Origin: Chloroflexota bacterium
GTDB lineage: Bacteria > Chloroflexota > UBA11872 > UBA12225 > JAJDUF01
Assembly: GCA_022826725.1 (NCBI GenBank)
Contig: JAJDUF010000016.1
Span: 434,001 to 498,000, forward strand
Reading direction: 5' to 3'
Length of the DNA: 64,000 nucleotides
How positions within the stretch are numbered: position 1 is the stretch's first letter; each line of letters begins with the position of its first letter. Made by a program: the position numbers and the translations under genes. Shown here one piece after another: positions 1-7,994 of this stretch. The notes beneath the pieces were generated by a model. That model was not told where the DNA came from. It made no database searches and was given only the letters and a program-made list of their open reading frames with translations.

Positions 1-1
1 C

Positions 2-706
2 CAGGTAGCAATCCTGCCTACCGGGAGTATAGAGCAGCACCTGGAGCATCTGGCGTTGGAGCAGGACATCGTATCGAGCACCTACGTCGCGGAGCAGGTA
101 GCGGAGCGGCTCTATCCCAACGTGATCGTCGCGGTGCCCATAGCCATCGGTATTGCCGAGCATCACATGGGGTTCGCCGGCACCCTCTCCGCCCGCCCCG
201 GTAGCTGGCTGGCCGTGCTTTTCGACGCGGTAGAAAGCCTCGTCCGGCACGGCGTTCGCAAGGTGCTCATCATCAACGGTCACGGCGGCAACGTGGCCGT
301 GATCCGCAGCGCCCTCCCCCAATGGCAGCTCTACTTCCGCAACGCACACGTGGAGCAGCCGGAGTTCGGCGACGAGGTAGCCGGCTTCTCGCACGGCGAC
401 TACAACCGGCGCGTGCAGGAGGCAGCGCAAGCGCCCGTTGACCTGCGCTCGTGCAGCTATTGGGACCTCATCCCGCGCGACTTCGCCAATGAGGTGCTGG
501 AGACGGGGAGTATGCCCGGCCACGCGCAGGAGTTCGAGACCTCCGTGACGATGCATGCGTTTCCGGAGAACCTGCGGCCGGAAGCGATGGTCTACAACAC
601 CAGCCCCAACAGTGCCAAAGCGACCGGCGAGAAGGGCCGCGTGCTTATCGAACGGGGCATCGAAGGGGGCATTGCGCTGGTCCAGGAGATGCTCGCGGGA
701 CCCTAA
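2..706 (+). CDS. Creatininase-family amidohydrolase, 5' truncated by window edge
   Basis: The reading frame is already open at base 2, so the true start lies before the window; the first in-window start-like codon (TTG at 56) falls inside the conserved core and is not a real start. The 234 visible residues carry the creatininase signature GSIEQHLEHL followed by LEQD near their N-terminus, then AEHHMGFAGT and INGHGGN. In this family the Glu, His and Asp of the first block and the Glu and His further on bind two metal ions, and members hydrolyse cyclic amides such as creatinine or formamides (FAPy-type deformylases, mycofactocin MftE). The usual GPHLP is GSIEQHLEHL here, keeping both His. The exact substrate cannot be assigned. 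About 15-25 N-terminal residues seem to be missing. Confidence 0.88.
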   Translation, partial: QVAILPTGSIEQHLEHLALEQDIVSSTYVAEQVAERLYPNVIVAVPIAIGIAEHHMGFAGTLSARPGSWLAVLFDAVESLVRHGVRKVLIINGHGGNVAVIRSALPQWQLYFRNAHVEQPEFGDEVAGFSHGDYNRRVQEAAQAPVDLRSCSYWDLIPRDFANEVLETGSMPGHAQEFETSVTMHAFPENLRPEAMVYNTSPNSAKATGEKGRVLIERGIEGGIALVQEMLAGP

Positions 707-760
707 ACCCAGTCACGCGGTTAAGACTGCGAGAGCCGTAGAAGGGGGATAGGGTCAGTC

Positions 761-1432
761 ATGCCGGACTGGAAGAAGATTCTTCAGGAAATCGCGGTCT
801 CGGCCGCACAGGCTGCCGACGAACCGAGTGCCCGCAACGGTCGTTCCACATCCAAACGGGGGAGCAAACCAACCAGGACCTACAAGGCCAACACCTGCCT
901 GTTCTGGGACTGCAAGAAGCGGATTCGTGAAAACCACGTCTTCTGTTACGAGCACTTTCAGGGACTCCAAGCCGGAAAGATTGACGAGTGCCCGGGCTGC
1001 GGCTTCGCCAAGGACGCGCAGTATGAAACGTGCCTCGACTGCCGGAAAAACGGTCGGCGGTCCTCAGCCAAAGGTAGTAAGGGTGGAGGCCGCTCCAAAA
1101 GCTGGTACAAGCCCGAGTATTCCCCGCAGTGGGAGGCGCGAGACGCCAAGACCGACACCTTCTACGTATATCTGCTGAAGCTGGATGATGGGAACTTCTA
1201 CGCCGGCCAGACCAGAGAGCTACGCGAGCGCCTTTCGGAGCACCGCGACGGGCACACCAAGTCCACCGCCGGCCGAAACCCGAAGCTCGTGTGGTTTGGC
1301 GTGTTGCCAAGTCGTGAGGCAGCGACTTCGACAGAGGTCGAGCTCAAGAAGCTGGTTGACTCGAACCCGCGGGAAATCCGCCGCATGGTCATCGGCTTCA
1401 AGGACTTGGTGCAAGAACTGGACTACAGCTAG
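761..1432 (+). CDS. Zinc-ribbon plus GIY-YIG nuclease-like protein
   Basis: This 223-residue protein has three parts. Residues 1-40 are basic and probably disordered. Residues 46-94 hold two Cys-rich knuckles (Cys46, Cys51, Cys62, His65, then Cys77, Cys80, Cys91, Cys94), which look like one or two zinc sites. Residues 134-215 form a GIY-YIG-like fold: YVYLLKLDDGNFYAGQTREL, then RLSEH and a later Glu in STEVELKKL. GIY-YIG domains cut DNA using a Tyr, an Arg and a Glu. The first motif is YVY instead of GIY and the second is YAG instead of YIG, so activity is likely but not certain. It has a GGGGGAT-rich leader before the ATG and no obvious operon partner. It may be a stand-alone repair or structure-specific nuclease; no homing context (intron, intein) is visible. 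Confidence 0.75.
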   Translation: MPDWKKILQEIAVSAAQAADEPSARNGRSTSKRGSKPTRTYKANTCLFWDCKKRIRENHVFCYEHFQGLQAGKIDECPGCGFAKDAQYETCLDCRKNGRRSSAKGSKGGGRSKSWYKPEYSPQWEARDAKTDTFYVYLLKLDDGNFYAGQTRELRERLSEHRDGHTKSTAGRNPKLVWFGVLPSREAATSTEVELKKLVDSNPREIRRMVIGFKDLVQELDYS

Positions 1433-1557
1433 TATCCCGCCGTTGCTCGCTCTGCACCCCTTCCTGCTACCCTCATAGGCCTACCGCACAGCAGATACAT
1501 GGCCTGGGTGCGAGGCCGTTACGCCGCACCGCACCGCAAGGGAGGCAGGAAAACACC

Positions 1558-3009
1558 ATGAATCCACGCCGCACGCAACTGTTCCTGGACGATGAGATCA
1601 TCGAGCAGACCGTCCGCCTCCAGCGAATCATCCACCAGCCCCAGAAACACCCCGCCAACCCCATCTACACCGTCGGCGCACCCTGGGAGGGCCAAGGAAT
1701 CGTCTATCTCGCCGGCGTCTATGTAGACCCACAGGACGACCTCTGGAAAGCCTGGTACGTCACGCTCTATCCACCCGCCTACCCGGAGATCATCTACGCC
1801 ATCTGCCTGATTACGTCGCCGGACGGCATCCACTGGACCCGGCCTGAGTTGGATGTGTACCGCGGACACAACGGCGAAAAGACCAACATCGTCCTCGATC
1901 TGGGCAAGGTCGGCAGTGTCTCGGGCTCGACCATTCTCTACGAGCCGGAGCGCGCGCCGACACCATGGACGCTCATTTTCAGCGCGTCCGTGTACGGAAC
2001 CACGCACTACAAGGGCTACATCCTGCGCTCGGCCGACGGCGTGCATTGGGAGTGGGAGCACCCCATTCCCCACGGCGTAGATCACGGCATGGGCGACCGC
2101 TGCACCGCGCTCAAGGGCACCGACCCGGAGTATCCCTACCTGCTGTTCAGCCGGGGGCTGGACGACATGCATCGGTGGGGACTGGTGCGGTCGGTGCATC
2201 GAGTGGCGATCAACGCGGACCGCGCCGCGAGCAGCCCTCAGCGCATCCTCACCCCCGATCTCGAAGACGACCCGGCCGGGCAGGTGTACCACGCCCACGC
2301 CTTCCGGTACGGGGACACCTACGTCGGCCTCTTCCAGTGGTACTGGGAGACGGACGATCCTTACGCCGAAATGGAGTTGATGACGAGCCGCGACACCATC
2401 ACCTGGCAGCGGCTGCGTCCCCGGCAGACGTTCCTGCCGCGCTCACCGGGCGGCGACGCGGCCGGCGCTTTCGATCGTCGGACGACGGACACCGCGCTCT
2501 CGCCGCCGATCCGCACGTCCCAGCCCCACCGCGGCCCCTACCTGATGAGGGGCGGGGGCATGGACACGCTTTGGTTCTACTATTGGGGTGGGGCCTCTAT
2601 GCACGGCAAGCGCCACCTGACCTTCGGCCGGGCGCTGGGTCTCGCGCAGCTGCGGGCCGACGGGTTCTGCTCCCTCCGCGCGTTCCGCTTCCCCGGCACG
2701 CTGGTCACGAAACCGTTCGTATGGCCGGGCGGCGCCTTGCTGATAAATGCCTTGATCGTAGGCGGCGGAGGCAACGGCGGCGTGTGGGTCGAGGTGCTCG
2801 ACGAAGACTTGACGCCCATCCCGGGATTGACCCGCGCCGAATTCGACATCTTCCGCTATCGGGACAGCACCGGGCACCCGTGTACCTGGCAGCAGGACAG
2901 CCGGGCCATCGCCAAGGTGACCGGGCAACGCATCCGCCTGAAGTTCTACCTGGAGAACGCCGAACTCTACAGCTTCCGCGCCGCAGAGGAATACCCGGAG
3001 CCAAGCTGA
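1558..3009 (+). CDS. Predicted five-bladed beta-propeller, glycosyl hydrolase 32/43-like protein
   Basis: The protein has 483 residues with no signal peptide and a good ribosome site (GGGAGG) before the ATG. It opens with LFLDDEIIEQ and LQRIIHQPQKHPANPIY, the pattern of hypothetical proteins related to GH32/GH43 propellers. Repeated blade-like stretches follow: LWKAWYV, SPDGIHWTRPELD, SADGVHWEWEHP, PYLLFSRGLDDMHRWG, YVGLFQWYW, SRDTITWQRLRP. The SxDGxHW repeats are typical of these propellers. A C-terminal beta-sandwich-like region (about 390-475) could bind carbohydrate. The function is inferred only from the fold; a glycoside hydrolase or sugar-binding role is plausible. It stands alone, followed by a gene on the opposite strand. 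Confidence 0.65.
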   Translation: MNPRRTQLFLDDEIIEQTVRLQRIIHQPQKHPANPIYTVGAPWEGQGIVYLAGVYVDPQDDLWKAWYVTLYPPAYPEIIYAICLITSPDGIHWTRPELDVYRGHNGEKTNIVLDLGKVGSVSGSTILYEPERAPTPWTLIFSASVYGTTHYKGYILRSADGVHWEWEHPIPHGVDHGMGDRCTALKGTDPEYPYLLFSRGLDDMHRWGLVRSVHRVAINADRAASSPQRILTPDLEDDPAGQVYHAHAFRYGDTYVGLFQWYWETDDPYAEMELMTSRDTITWQRLRPRQTFLPRSPGGDAAGAFDRRTTDTALSPPIRTSQPHRGPYLMRGGGMDTLWFYYWGGASMHGKRHLTFGRALGLAQLRADGFCSLRAFRFPGTLVTKPFVWPGGALLINALIVGGGGNGGVWVEVLDEDLTPIPGLTRAEFDIFRYRDSTGHPCTWQQDSRAIAKVTGQRIRLKFYLENAELYSFRAAEEYPEPS

Positions 3010-3049
3010 GCCTGCGTCACACCAATTGCGCCTCAGTCGCCACCAGGAG

Positions 3050-3559
3050 CTAGTCCCCCCACCTTGTTGGTGGCGGCAGGTGGGCCGGATTGACTCTGCA
3101 ATAGACTTGTTCGGTTGGCTCTACCTTGTGGTAACGAATGCTCACCTCCCACCACCGCGTGTTCTGGGCGAGAAGGTAATCGCAGCTATGCGTGATGACC
3201 AGCTGGCGGTTCGATGCCCAACTTACCTGCAGTTCCGCGGGCGTACCTTTACCGACATAGCCGAACACCGTCTGTGGTCGCAAGAAGCTCCAGTTCCCCA
3301 CATCCCGCAGCATTACCCCGGTGCCAAAGCTGGTCGTCGCCCCGCAGTTACTTTGGAAGACCTGGGCAACATAGCGGCCGTCCGGGGAGACTGCTGCTTG
3401 GGTTTGATCATCAGCACAGCCCAAGCCGGGCAAGGCCCCCCTCACTCTTTCACTGACCGACGGGAACAAGGCCAGACCGGCACCGATAGCGACCACCATC
3501 AACAGCCGCAGCAACCAGCGCCGCACCGGCGGAAGGTATCGAGCGAAAGATCGGGCCAT
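3050..3559 (-). CDS. Membrane-anchored hypothetical protein (DUF5412-like), paralogue A
   Basis: 169 residues. A basic N-terminus (MARSFARYLPPVRRW) precedes one hydrophobic helix (about residues 16-32). The rest is probably extracytoplasmic and starts with SPDGRYVAQVFQSNCGATTS, resembling the small DUF5412-type family of surface proteins. The C-terminal half has VSWASNRQLVITHSCDY and RWWEVSIRYHKVEP, which align with the next gene upstream on the same strand (3726-4202), so the two are tandem paralogues. Four or more Cys residues outside the membrane could form disulfides. The function is unknown. A degenerate third copy lies between the two genes. Confidence 0.65.
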   Translation of the reverse strand: MARSFARYLPPVRRWLLRLLMVVAIGAGLALFPSVSERVRGALPGLGCADDQTQAAVSPDGRYVAQVFQSNCGATTSFGTGVMLRDVGNWSFLRPQTVFGYVGKGTPAELQVSWASNRQLVITHSCDYLLAQNTRWWEVSIRYHKVEPTEQVYCRVNPAHLPPPTRWGD

Positions 3560-3643
3560 GTTCCAATCCTACCCAGCGCAAGCTAAACACCGAAGATCGG
3601 CGGCCCAAATCGGCCGCGTGGCTCGTCATCCGCCCTGTCTCAC

Positions 3644-3730
3644 CTAGGAGTCTACACAGCGGTAGCTGATCGGGATGTCGTGCCACCAATAGCACTCACT
3701 AATAGCATGTCTCTGTTGACCAATGTCAAG
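3644..3730 (-). pseudogene. Remnant of a third DUF5412-like paralogue (C-terminal end only)
   Basis: Reading the minus strand, about 28 codons end in YWWHDIPISYRCVDS followed by a TAG stop at 3646-3644. This matches the C-terminal end of the neighbouring gene (RWRNVSISYRCVDP) and, less closely, that of the downstream paralogue (RWWEVSIRYHKVEP). There is no room for the rest of a gene: the frame runs into the end of the 3726-4202 gene in a different phase. It is best read as the scar of a tandem array of at least three copies that lost most of one unit. Confidence 0.55.
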
Positions 3731-4202
3731 GATCGCGCCAGGCACCACAGGCGTTACAGAGGTGTGCTTTTTGGGGGTCTACGCAACGATAGCTGATCGA
3801 GACATTGCGCCACCGATCGTGCAGCCTATCAACGCTCACGGCTCCACAACCGTGCTCAATGAGCAAGTGCTGCTCACCTTCCCAGAATACTGACAGCCCG
3901 TAGGATGAGCCGAGCTGAATGACGGTCTGTCCCTCGTGTCCCTCGCTCTCTGGATCATCCACTGCAGAGCGGAGGCGTATGGCGACGTCCACTGAGCCGG
4001 CTGCGCCACCACACCCGATCACTACTACCTGCGCGATGTATTGGCCTCTGGGAGACGCTATTTCTTTGCGAATATGCTCGGAGCAACGAAAGAAGTCGTC
4101 CACGCCTCTCACGATGTCGTTGGCCAGGCCTCTCACAATGATGAGCAGCACCGCTAGGAGCACAAGACCAGACAGGAGGCACGGGACGCGCGTTCCTTTC
4201 AT
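3726..4202 (-). CDS. Membrane-anchored hypothetical protein (DUF5412-like), paralogue B
   Basis: 158 residues with an N-terminal hydrophobic segment (VPCLLSGLVLLAVLLIIV, about residues 6-24), probably a signal anchor. The outer part has SPRGQYIAQVVVIGCGG, then VFWEGEQHLLIEHGCG and RWRNVSISYRCVDP, matching the spacing of motifs in the paralogue at 3050-3559 (SPDGRYVAQV, VSWASNRQLVITHSC, RWWEVSIRY). The tail after the shared domain (about 12 residues with CNACG) is unique to this copy. The gene is followed at once by the remnant of a third copy. Base composition is lower in GC than that of the neighbours, which hints at acquired or fast-evolving genes. The role is unknown. Confidence 0.6.
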   Translation of the reverse strand: MKGTRVPCLLSGLVLLAVLLIIVRGLANDIVRGVDDFFRCSEHIRKEIASPRGQYIAQVVVIGCGGAAGSVDVAIRLRSAVDDPESEGHEGQTVIQLGSSYGLSVFWEGEQHLLIEHGCGAVSVDRLHDRWRNVSISYRCVDPQKAHLCNACGAWRDP

Positions 4203-4451
4203 GGCAGTTGGACCAGCCCACTCCTCCGCAGCACCAGTAAGAGCCGAGTCGACGCTCCTATAGCGGCGATGCCATCTCGCTCCCCTGAAGACCAGCAGGG
4301 TCGGTTACTGAAGTTAACGAGTCCAGCGGTGCTTGGTCTACACCACCGGCGAGACACGAAACACCGGCGGGCACTGGCGCATTAAATATCAGACGCCCTG
4401 CCTCGGAGCTGTCGAGAGAGGGCGCTCATTTAGAGGAGGGGTGGGCGAGGG

Positions 4452-4525
4452 TGCATCCGGAAGGAATCGAACCTTCAACCTTGGGCTTAAGAGGCCCCTG
4501 CTCTGCCTAATTGAGCTACGGATGC
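4452..4525 (-). tRNA. tRNA-Lys(CTT)
   Basis: On the minus strand the sequence folds into a complete cloverleaf. The acceptor stem is GCATCCG/CGGATGC with discriminator A, the D stem is GCTC/GAGC, the anticodon loop is CTCTTAA (anticodon CTT), and the T arm is GAAGG-TTCGATT-CCTTC. The anticodon stem GGGGC/GCCCA has four pairs plus a terminal G-A mismatch. No CCA is encoded. The gene stands alone in a gap between the DUF5412-like genes and the RibD-like gene. Confidence 0.93.
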
Positions 4526-4575
4526 TCGGTGCGCTGCTTACGTGATTGTACCAGAATCGGTCAGGAAATGCGTAG

Positions 4576-5388
4576 TCAGTCCTGGCCCGGAAAGCGATAG
4601 CGCAGAAAAAGCTCGCCCCCGGCGCGGTACACCGACAGTAGCTCCAACTGGACGAGCGCGTGGGGGGAGAAGCCGTGGCCCTCGACAACGGTCGTCCCAC
4701 CGGCGCCGCCCTGGATTTTGGGCGCCATAGTGAGGAACAGCTCGTCCACCAGGCCCGCCTCGATGAGCCAGGCGTTGGTGCGCGGGCCGCCCAGGCAGAC
4801 CAGCCGCTGCACGCCCCAATCGTGCCGGAGAGTGGCGAGCACCTCGTGCGCGTCCAGCGCAACGCCGTCGGCCGCCCCGACTCGGATCACCTGGACCCGC
4901 TCGTCAAGCGCCGCAGCTTGGCTGCGACTGACAGCCCCCGACACGATAGCAGCTAGGTTAGCCCGGTCCGTGCGGAAGAAAGGAGCATCCAGGGGCATCT
5001 CGCCGCGCCGGCTCACGACGGTCCACAGCGGCCGGGGGCGCAAGCCCCGCTCTTGGCGCTCCCGCTCGGTCGCGGCCGTGACCTTGGGATAGCGCAGCCC
5101 GTCCGCCCGGACCGTGCCGGCGCCACCGAGAATCGCATCGGCTTGCAGGTTGATCCGCTCCATCAGCGCGTGGTCAATGTCGCTGCCGATCAATGTTGTT
5201 GTCCCGGCGCTCCCGACCACCACCTTGCCATCGAGGGTCGTCACCATGTTCATCGCCACGTAGGGGCGGTCGGCGCTCCACGCGGTGGGCCAGTGCAGAT
5301 CGGCATAGACCGCACTGAAGGGGACGGAGCCAGGCGCACCGGCAGTCACCCGGTCGAACAGGCGATAGACCTGCGGAGACATATCCAT
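4576..5388 (-). CDS. RibD C-terminal domain reductase (dihydrofolate-reductase-like)
   Basis: About 270 residues from the ATG at 5388; the frame stays open upstream but that part resembles no family. The core matches RibD-C: YVAMNMVTTLDGKVV, IGSDIDHALMERINLQADAI, GAGTVRADGLRYP, WTVVSRRGEMPLDAPFF, then LVCLGGPRTNAWLIEAGLVDEL and a C-terminal VYRAGGELFLRYRF. In riboflavin synthesis this fold reduces diaminohydroxy-ribosylaminopyrimidine phosphate with NADPH; stand-alone copies also act as other NADPH reductases. No deaminase domain is fused and no rib genes or FMN riboswitch are nearby, so the riboflavin role is only possible. It is divergent from plsY. Confidence 0.8.
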   Translation of the reverse strand: MDMSPQVYRLFDRVTAGAPGSVPFSAVYADLHWPTAWSADRPYVAMNMVTTLDGKVVVGSAGTTTLIGSDIDHALMERINLQADAILGGAGTVRADGLRYPKVTAATERERQERGLRPRPLWTVVSRRGEMPLDAPFFRTDRANLAAIVSGAVSRSQAAALDERVQVIRVGAADGVALDAHEVLATLRHDWGVQRLVCLGGPRTNAWLIEAGLVDELFLTMAPKIQGGAGGTTVVEGHGFSPHALVQLELLSVYRAGGELFLRYRFPGQD

Positions 5389-5579
5389 TGTCGTAGGCAA
5401 TCGGCGACCACTAACGACCATTGTAGCCGACACCGACCATGGGGCCGGGGTGGCAATCCGACAGTACCACCATCCCTGCTTCACTGGCGCGTTCGCCGGG
5501 AAACGTACAACCTGGCACAATAATCGCGGCAGCGGCATGCCGTATCGCGTTGCCAGGAAGGGCAGGACCACAAGCAATT

Positions 5580-6224
5580 ATGTGGCTGGTGCGGTTTGTT
5601 GTAACAACGTCCCTCGCCTACGTTTTTGGCGCCATTCCCACTGGGCTACTCGTCGGTCGTCTCTACGGCGGGATTGACGTGCGGAACTACGGCAGTCGCA
5701 GCACCGGCGCCACGAATGTGCTCCGCACGCTCGGACCGGGCGCCTCAGCGTGCGTCGCGGCAGCCGACTTGCTGAAGGGTTTCGTGGCGGTGCTGCTCAT
5801 CCGCCAACTCTTTCCTCAGCAGCGCTGGACCCACGGGCTGGCGGCATTCGCTGCTGCCGTTGGCCACAATTGGCCCCTGTTCGCCGGATTTCGCGGCGGT
5901 AAGGGCGTGCTCACGTCGCTTGGTGCCCTCTTACCCCTGCATCCACCGACGACAGGTGTCGTTTTCGGCACGGGTGTGATCGTACTCTGGCGTACCCGGT
6001 ATGCCTCCCTCGCGTCACTCAGCGGCGCGGCGGTGGCCGTGGTGACGCTGGTCGGTGCTGCCCTCCACCGGAATGTTCCGGCCGCATACCTTGTGTCCGG
6101 CATCGGGAGTGCCGTGCTGCTTGTGCTGCGGCACCACGAGAACATCTCGCGCCTGCTCGCCGGCACCGAGCGTCGGCTCGGCGAGCGGGTGGACAGCCCA
6201 CCCGACGCACCGGCAGCGCAGTAA
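5580..6224 (+). CDS. plsY: Glycerol-3-phosphate acyltransferase PlsY
   Basis: 214 residues from the ATG at 5580; upstream in-frame codons lack family similarity. PlsY transfers an acyl group from acyl-phosphate to glycerol-3-phosphate, the first step of phospholipid synthesis, in the cytoplasmic membrane. The three conserved cytoplasmic motifs are present: GAIPTGLLVGRLYGGIDVRN with GSRSTGATNVLRTLG (motif 1), GHNWPLFAGFRGGKGVLTSLG (motif 2) and a third loop near the C-terminal helices (RHHENISRLLAGTE). About five transmembrane helices are visible, as in the family. The intergenic region with the divergent RibD-like gene is 191 bp. Confidence 0.93.
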   Translation: MWLVRFVVTTSLAYVFGAIPTGLLVGRLYGGIDVRNYGSRSTGATNVLRTLGPGASACVAAADLLKGFVAVLLIRQLFPQQRWTHGLAAFAAAVGHNWPLFAGFRGGKGVLTSLGALLPLHPPTTGVVFGTGVIVLWRTRYASLASLSGAAVAVVTLVGAALHRNVPAAYLVSGIGSAVLLVLRHHENISRLLAGTERRLGERVDSPPDAPAAQ

Positions 6225-6285
6225 GCGAGTGCGGGAGTTATCGTTCGCGTTGACGCACTTCTGGTGTCGTACTGGAGCATTCGCC

Positions 6286-6561
6286 ATGACTGTGCAGGAG
6301 AAACTGCACCACCTTATCGAGGAGTTGCCTGAGGCCGAGCTGCACGCGGCCTTGCGGTTCCTGGAGTATCTGCGTCAGACCAGCACCGGTGCTGACCCTG
6401 TCCTGCAGGCGCTTCTAGCAGCACCGCCTGACGACGAGCCGTTGAGCGAGGGGGAGATCGCAGAATCGGATGCCGCCTGGGAGGCCTATGTGACCGGCCG
6501 TGACCGCGGCCAGCGATTAGACGAGGTGCGCCAAGCGCTGCTTGGAGAGGAACGTGCCTGA
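6286..6561 (+). CDS. Antitoxin of a RelBE/ParDE-type pair (DUF2281-like)
   Basis: 91 residues starting at ATG 6286. The N-terminal half (MTVQEKLHHLIEELPEAELH then AALRFLEYLRQ) resembles DUF2281-type antitoxins that pack helices against DNA or the toxin. The C-terminal half is acidic (PPDDEPLSEGEIAESDAAWE), as expected for a toxin-binding tail. The gene overlaps or abuts the downstream RelE-like toxin: its stop codon (6559-6561) lies after the toxin start at 6554, and the toxin ribosome site GGAGAGG lies inside its last codons, so the two are translationally coupled. It should autorepress the operon with its toxin. Confidence 0.75.
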   Translation: MTVQEKLHHLIEELPEAELHAALRFLEYLRQTSTGADPVLQALLAAPPDDEPLSEGEIAESDAAWEAYVTGRDRGQRLDEVRQALLGEERA

Positions 6562-6814
6562 ATGGCGCATCACTCTGCTGCGTCCGGCTCGACGCTACCT
6601 CGAACGTCTCACGCGAGACGAGCAGAAACGTATTCTTGATGTACTTGCCCGACTAGAGCACGATCCATTCGCAGCGGGGATCAAGTCACTTTCCGGTCGC
6701 GGAGAATGGAGTCTGCGCGTCGGGAACCGGCGTGTAATACTGCGCCTTGATCGCACGCAACGCCAACTGGTCGTGATACGCATCGGCCCGCGGGGGGACG
6801 TCTACAAACGCTAA
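6554..6814 (+). CDS. RelE/ParE-family toxin
   Basis: 86 residues from GTG 6554, chosen because GGAGAGG sits just upstream; a TTG at 6542 is an alternative. The sequence WRITLLRPARRYLERLTRDE, HDPFAAGIKSL, GEWSLRVGNRRVILRLD and IGPRGDVYKR is the classic RelE/ParE fold: KxLxKL-like helix, then a basic beta sheet with Arg-rich strands and the RxGxxR(V)I pattern. RelE toxins cleave mRNA on the ribosome; ParE toxins hit gyrase; the sequence alone leans to RelE (xxRxGRRDVYK ending). It forms a module with the antitoxin at 6286-6561. Confidence 0.88.
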   Translation: MPEWRITLLRPARRYLERLTRDEQKRILDVLARLEHDPFAAGIKSLSGRGEWSLRVGNRRVILRLDRTQRQLVVIRIGPRGDVYKR

Positions 6815-6841
6815 GGTTCCTCGGTCACGGGAACAGCACCG

Positions 6842-7801
6842 TCAGCCGGCGGCTGCGCTGACGGGCGCCGTGCTATAGATCGGCGTACACCATGCCGCCG
6901 AGCGCGCATGACCACCACGCACGAGGTCATGGAATATGTGCTCGATCCGGGTCGTGATGGGGCCAATCCCGCCATCACCGATCCGGTAACCGTCTACCGA
7001 GCCAACGGGAGTTATTTCCGCGCCCGTCCCGCAGTAGAACACCTCGTCCGCGATATACAGCTCGGTGCGGTCCACCTCGCGCTCCGCCACCGGGATGTCC
7101 AGCTCTTCCTCGCAGAGCTGCAGGAGCGTGCGGCGGGTGATGCTCTCCAGGATGCCGCTCGTCGTGCTCGGCGTAATCGCCACGCCGTCGCGGACGATAA
7201 ACAGGCACGACGCCGGCCCCTCGGTGACCTTCCCGTCGGCATTGAGCAGGATCGGTTGATCGTAGCCGTGCCGGTTGGCCTCGATCAGCGCAATGCGACT
7301 GTTCTGGTAGTTGGAGATGCACTTGATCCGCGGCGAGAGCGAGTTATCCGAAACACGGGTCCACGAGCTTACCCCGGCCTTGATGACGGTCCCGGTACCC
7401 AAGACGGTATCGAACGGCTTGGTCCAAATCAGCACACTGGTACTACTGTCTTCCAGCGTGCCGAACCAATCGGCATCGGCATGGTAGGCCAGCGGACGGA
7501 CGTAGACATCGCCGCGATGGTTGTTGGCCTGCAACACGTCCACGGCCGCCCCCGCCAAATCCTGCGGGCTGAACGAGACGGACATACGCTGCATCTTCAT
7601 GGAGTCGTCGAGCCGCTCGAAGTGCTCCAAGAACTGCCAGCCGTAGAGCTGCTCGTGGTCGGCGTTCCAGTACGCCTTGATCCCCTCGAACACACCGCCC
7701 ATCGTGGACCAGCCCAGGAGACTGACATGCACCGTCGCCTGCCCCCAAGGCATTAGCTCACCGTCAAGCCAGAGATACGCCGGACGACCGGGATCGCTCA
7801 T
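6842..7801 (-). CDS. ilvE: Branched-chain amino acid aminotransferase (class IV)
   Basis: 319 residues, normal length for IlvE. The N-terminus (YLWLDGELMPWGQATVHVSL, then GGVFEGIKAYW) and the central SPRIKCISNYQNSRIALIEA with the PLP-binding Lys are typical, as are DGKVTEGPASCLFIVRDG and SGILESITRRTLLQLCEEEL, and YCGTGAEITPVGSVDGYRIG near the end. It transfers amino groups between Leu, Ile or Val and 2-oxoglutarate in the cytoplasm. The gene is convergent with the RelBE-type pair and separated from it by 27 bp. D-amino-acid or aminodeoxychorismate lyase relatives share the fold, but the length and the TGAEITPV motif favour IlvE. Confidence 0.9.
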   Translation of the reverse strand: MSDPGRPAYLWLDGELMPWGQATVHVSLLGWSTMGGVFEGIKAYWNADHEQLYGWQFLEHFERLDDSMKMQRMSVSFSPQDLAGAAVDVLQANNHRGDVYVRPLAYHADADWFGTLEDSSTSVLIWTKPFDTVLGTGTVIKAGVSSWTRVSDNSLSPRIKCISNYQNSRIALIEANRHGYDQPILLNADGKVTEGPASCLFIVRDGVAITPSTTSGILESITRRTLLQLCEEELDIPVAEREVDRTELYIADEVFYCGTGAEITPVGSVDGYRIGDGGIGPITTRIEHIFHDLVRGGHARSAAWCTPIYSTAPVSAAAG

Positions 7802-7994
7802 CGTGTACCGCTCCTCTGCTATCTATCGCGCTGTGTCTACCAGACTGTAGCGAGGTCAGCGCAGTCGGTCAAGGAGTGAGCGCATGTATGGCCGCCACGC
7901 GCGGTGTCCGGCGCTGCCGCCGCCGGACGCGGTACACTACCGCCAGCGTGGCGCCGGTGCAGCGCCCCGAACCTCCGCACGTAAGAGACGTTCG

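Noticed and set aside
1965-3053. 362-codon frame overlapping the propeller protein
   Set aside because: Arg/Pro/Ala-rich shadow in another frame of a conserved gene; no start signal.
4333-4545. 70-codon plus-strand frame
   Set aside because: It overlaps the tRNA-Lys gene and has no family pattern.
5389-5579. FMN riboswitch in front of the RibD-like gene
   Set aside because: I looked for the conserved RFN stems on the minus strand and found none.
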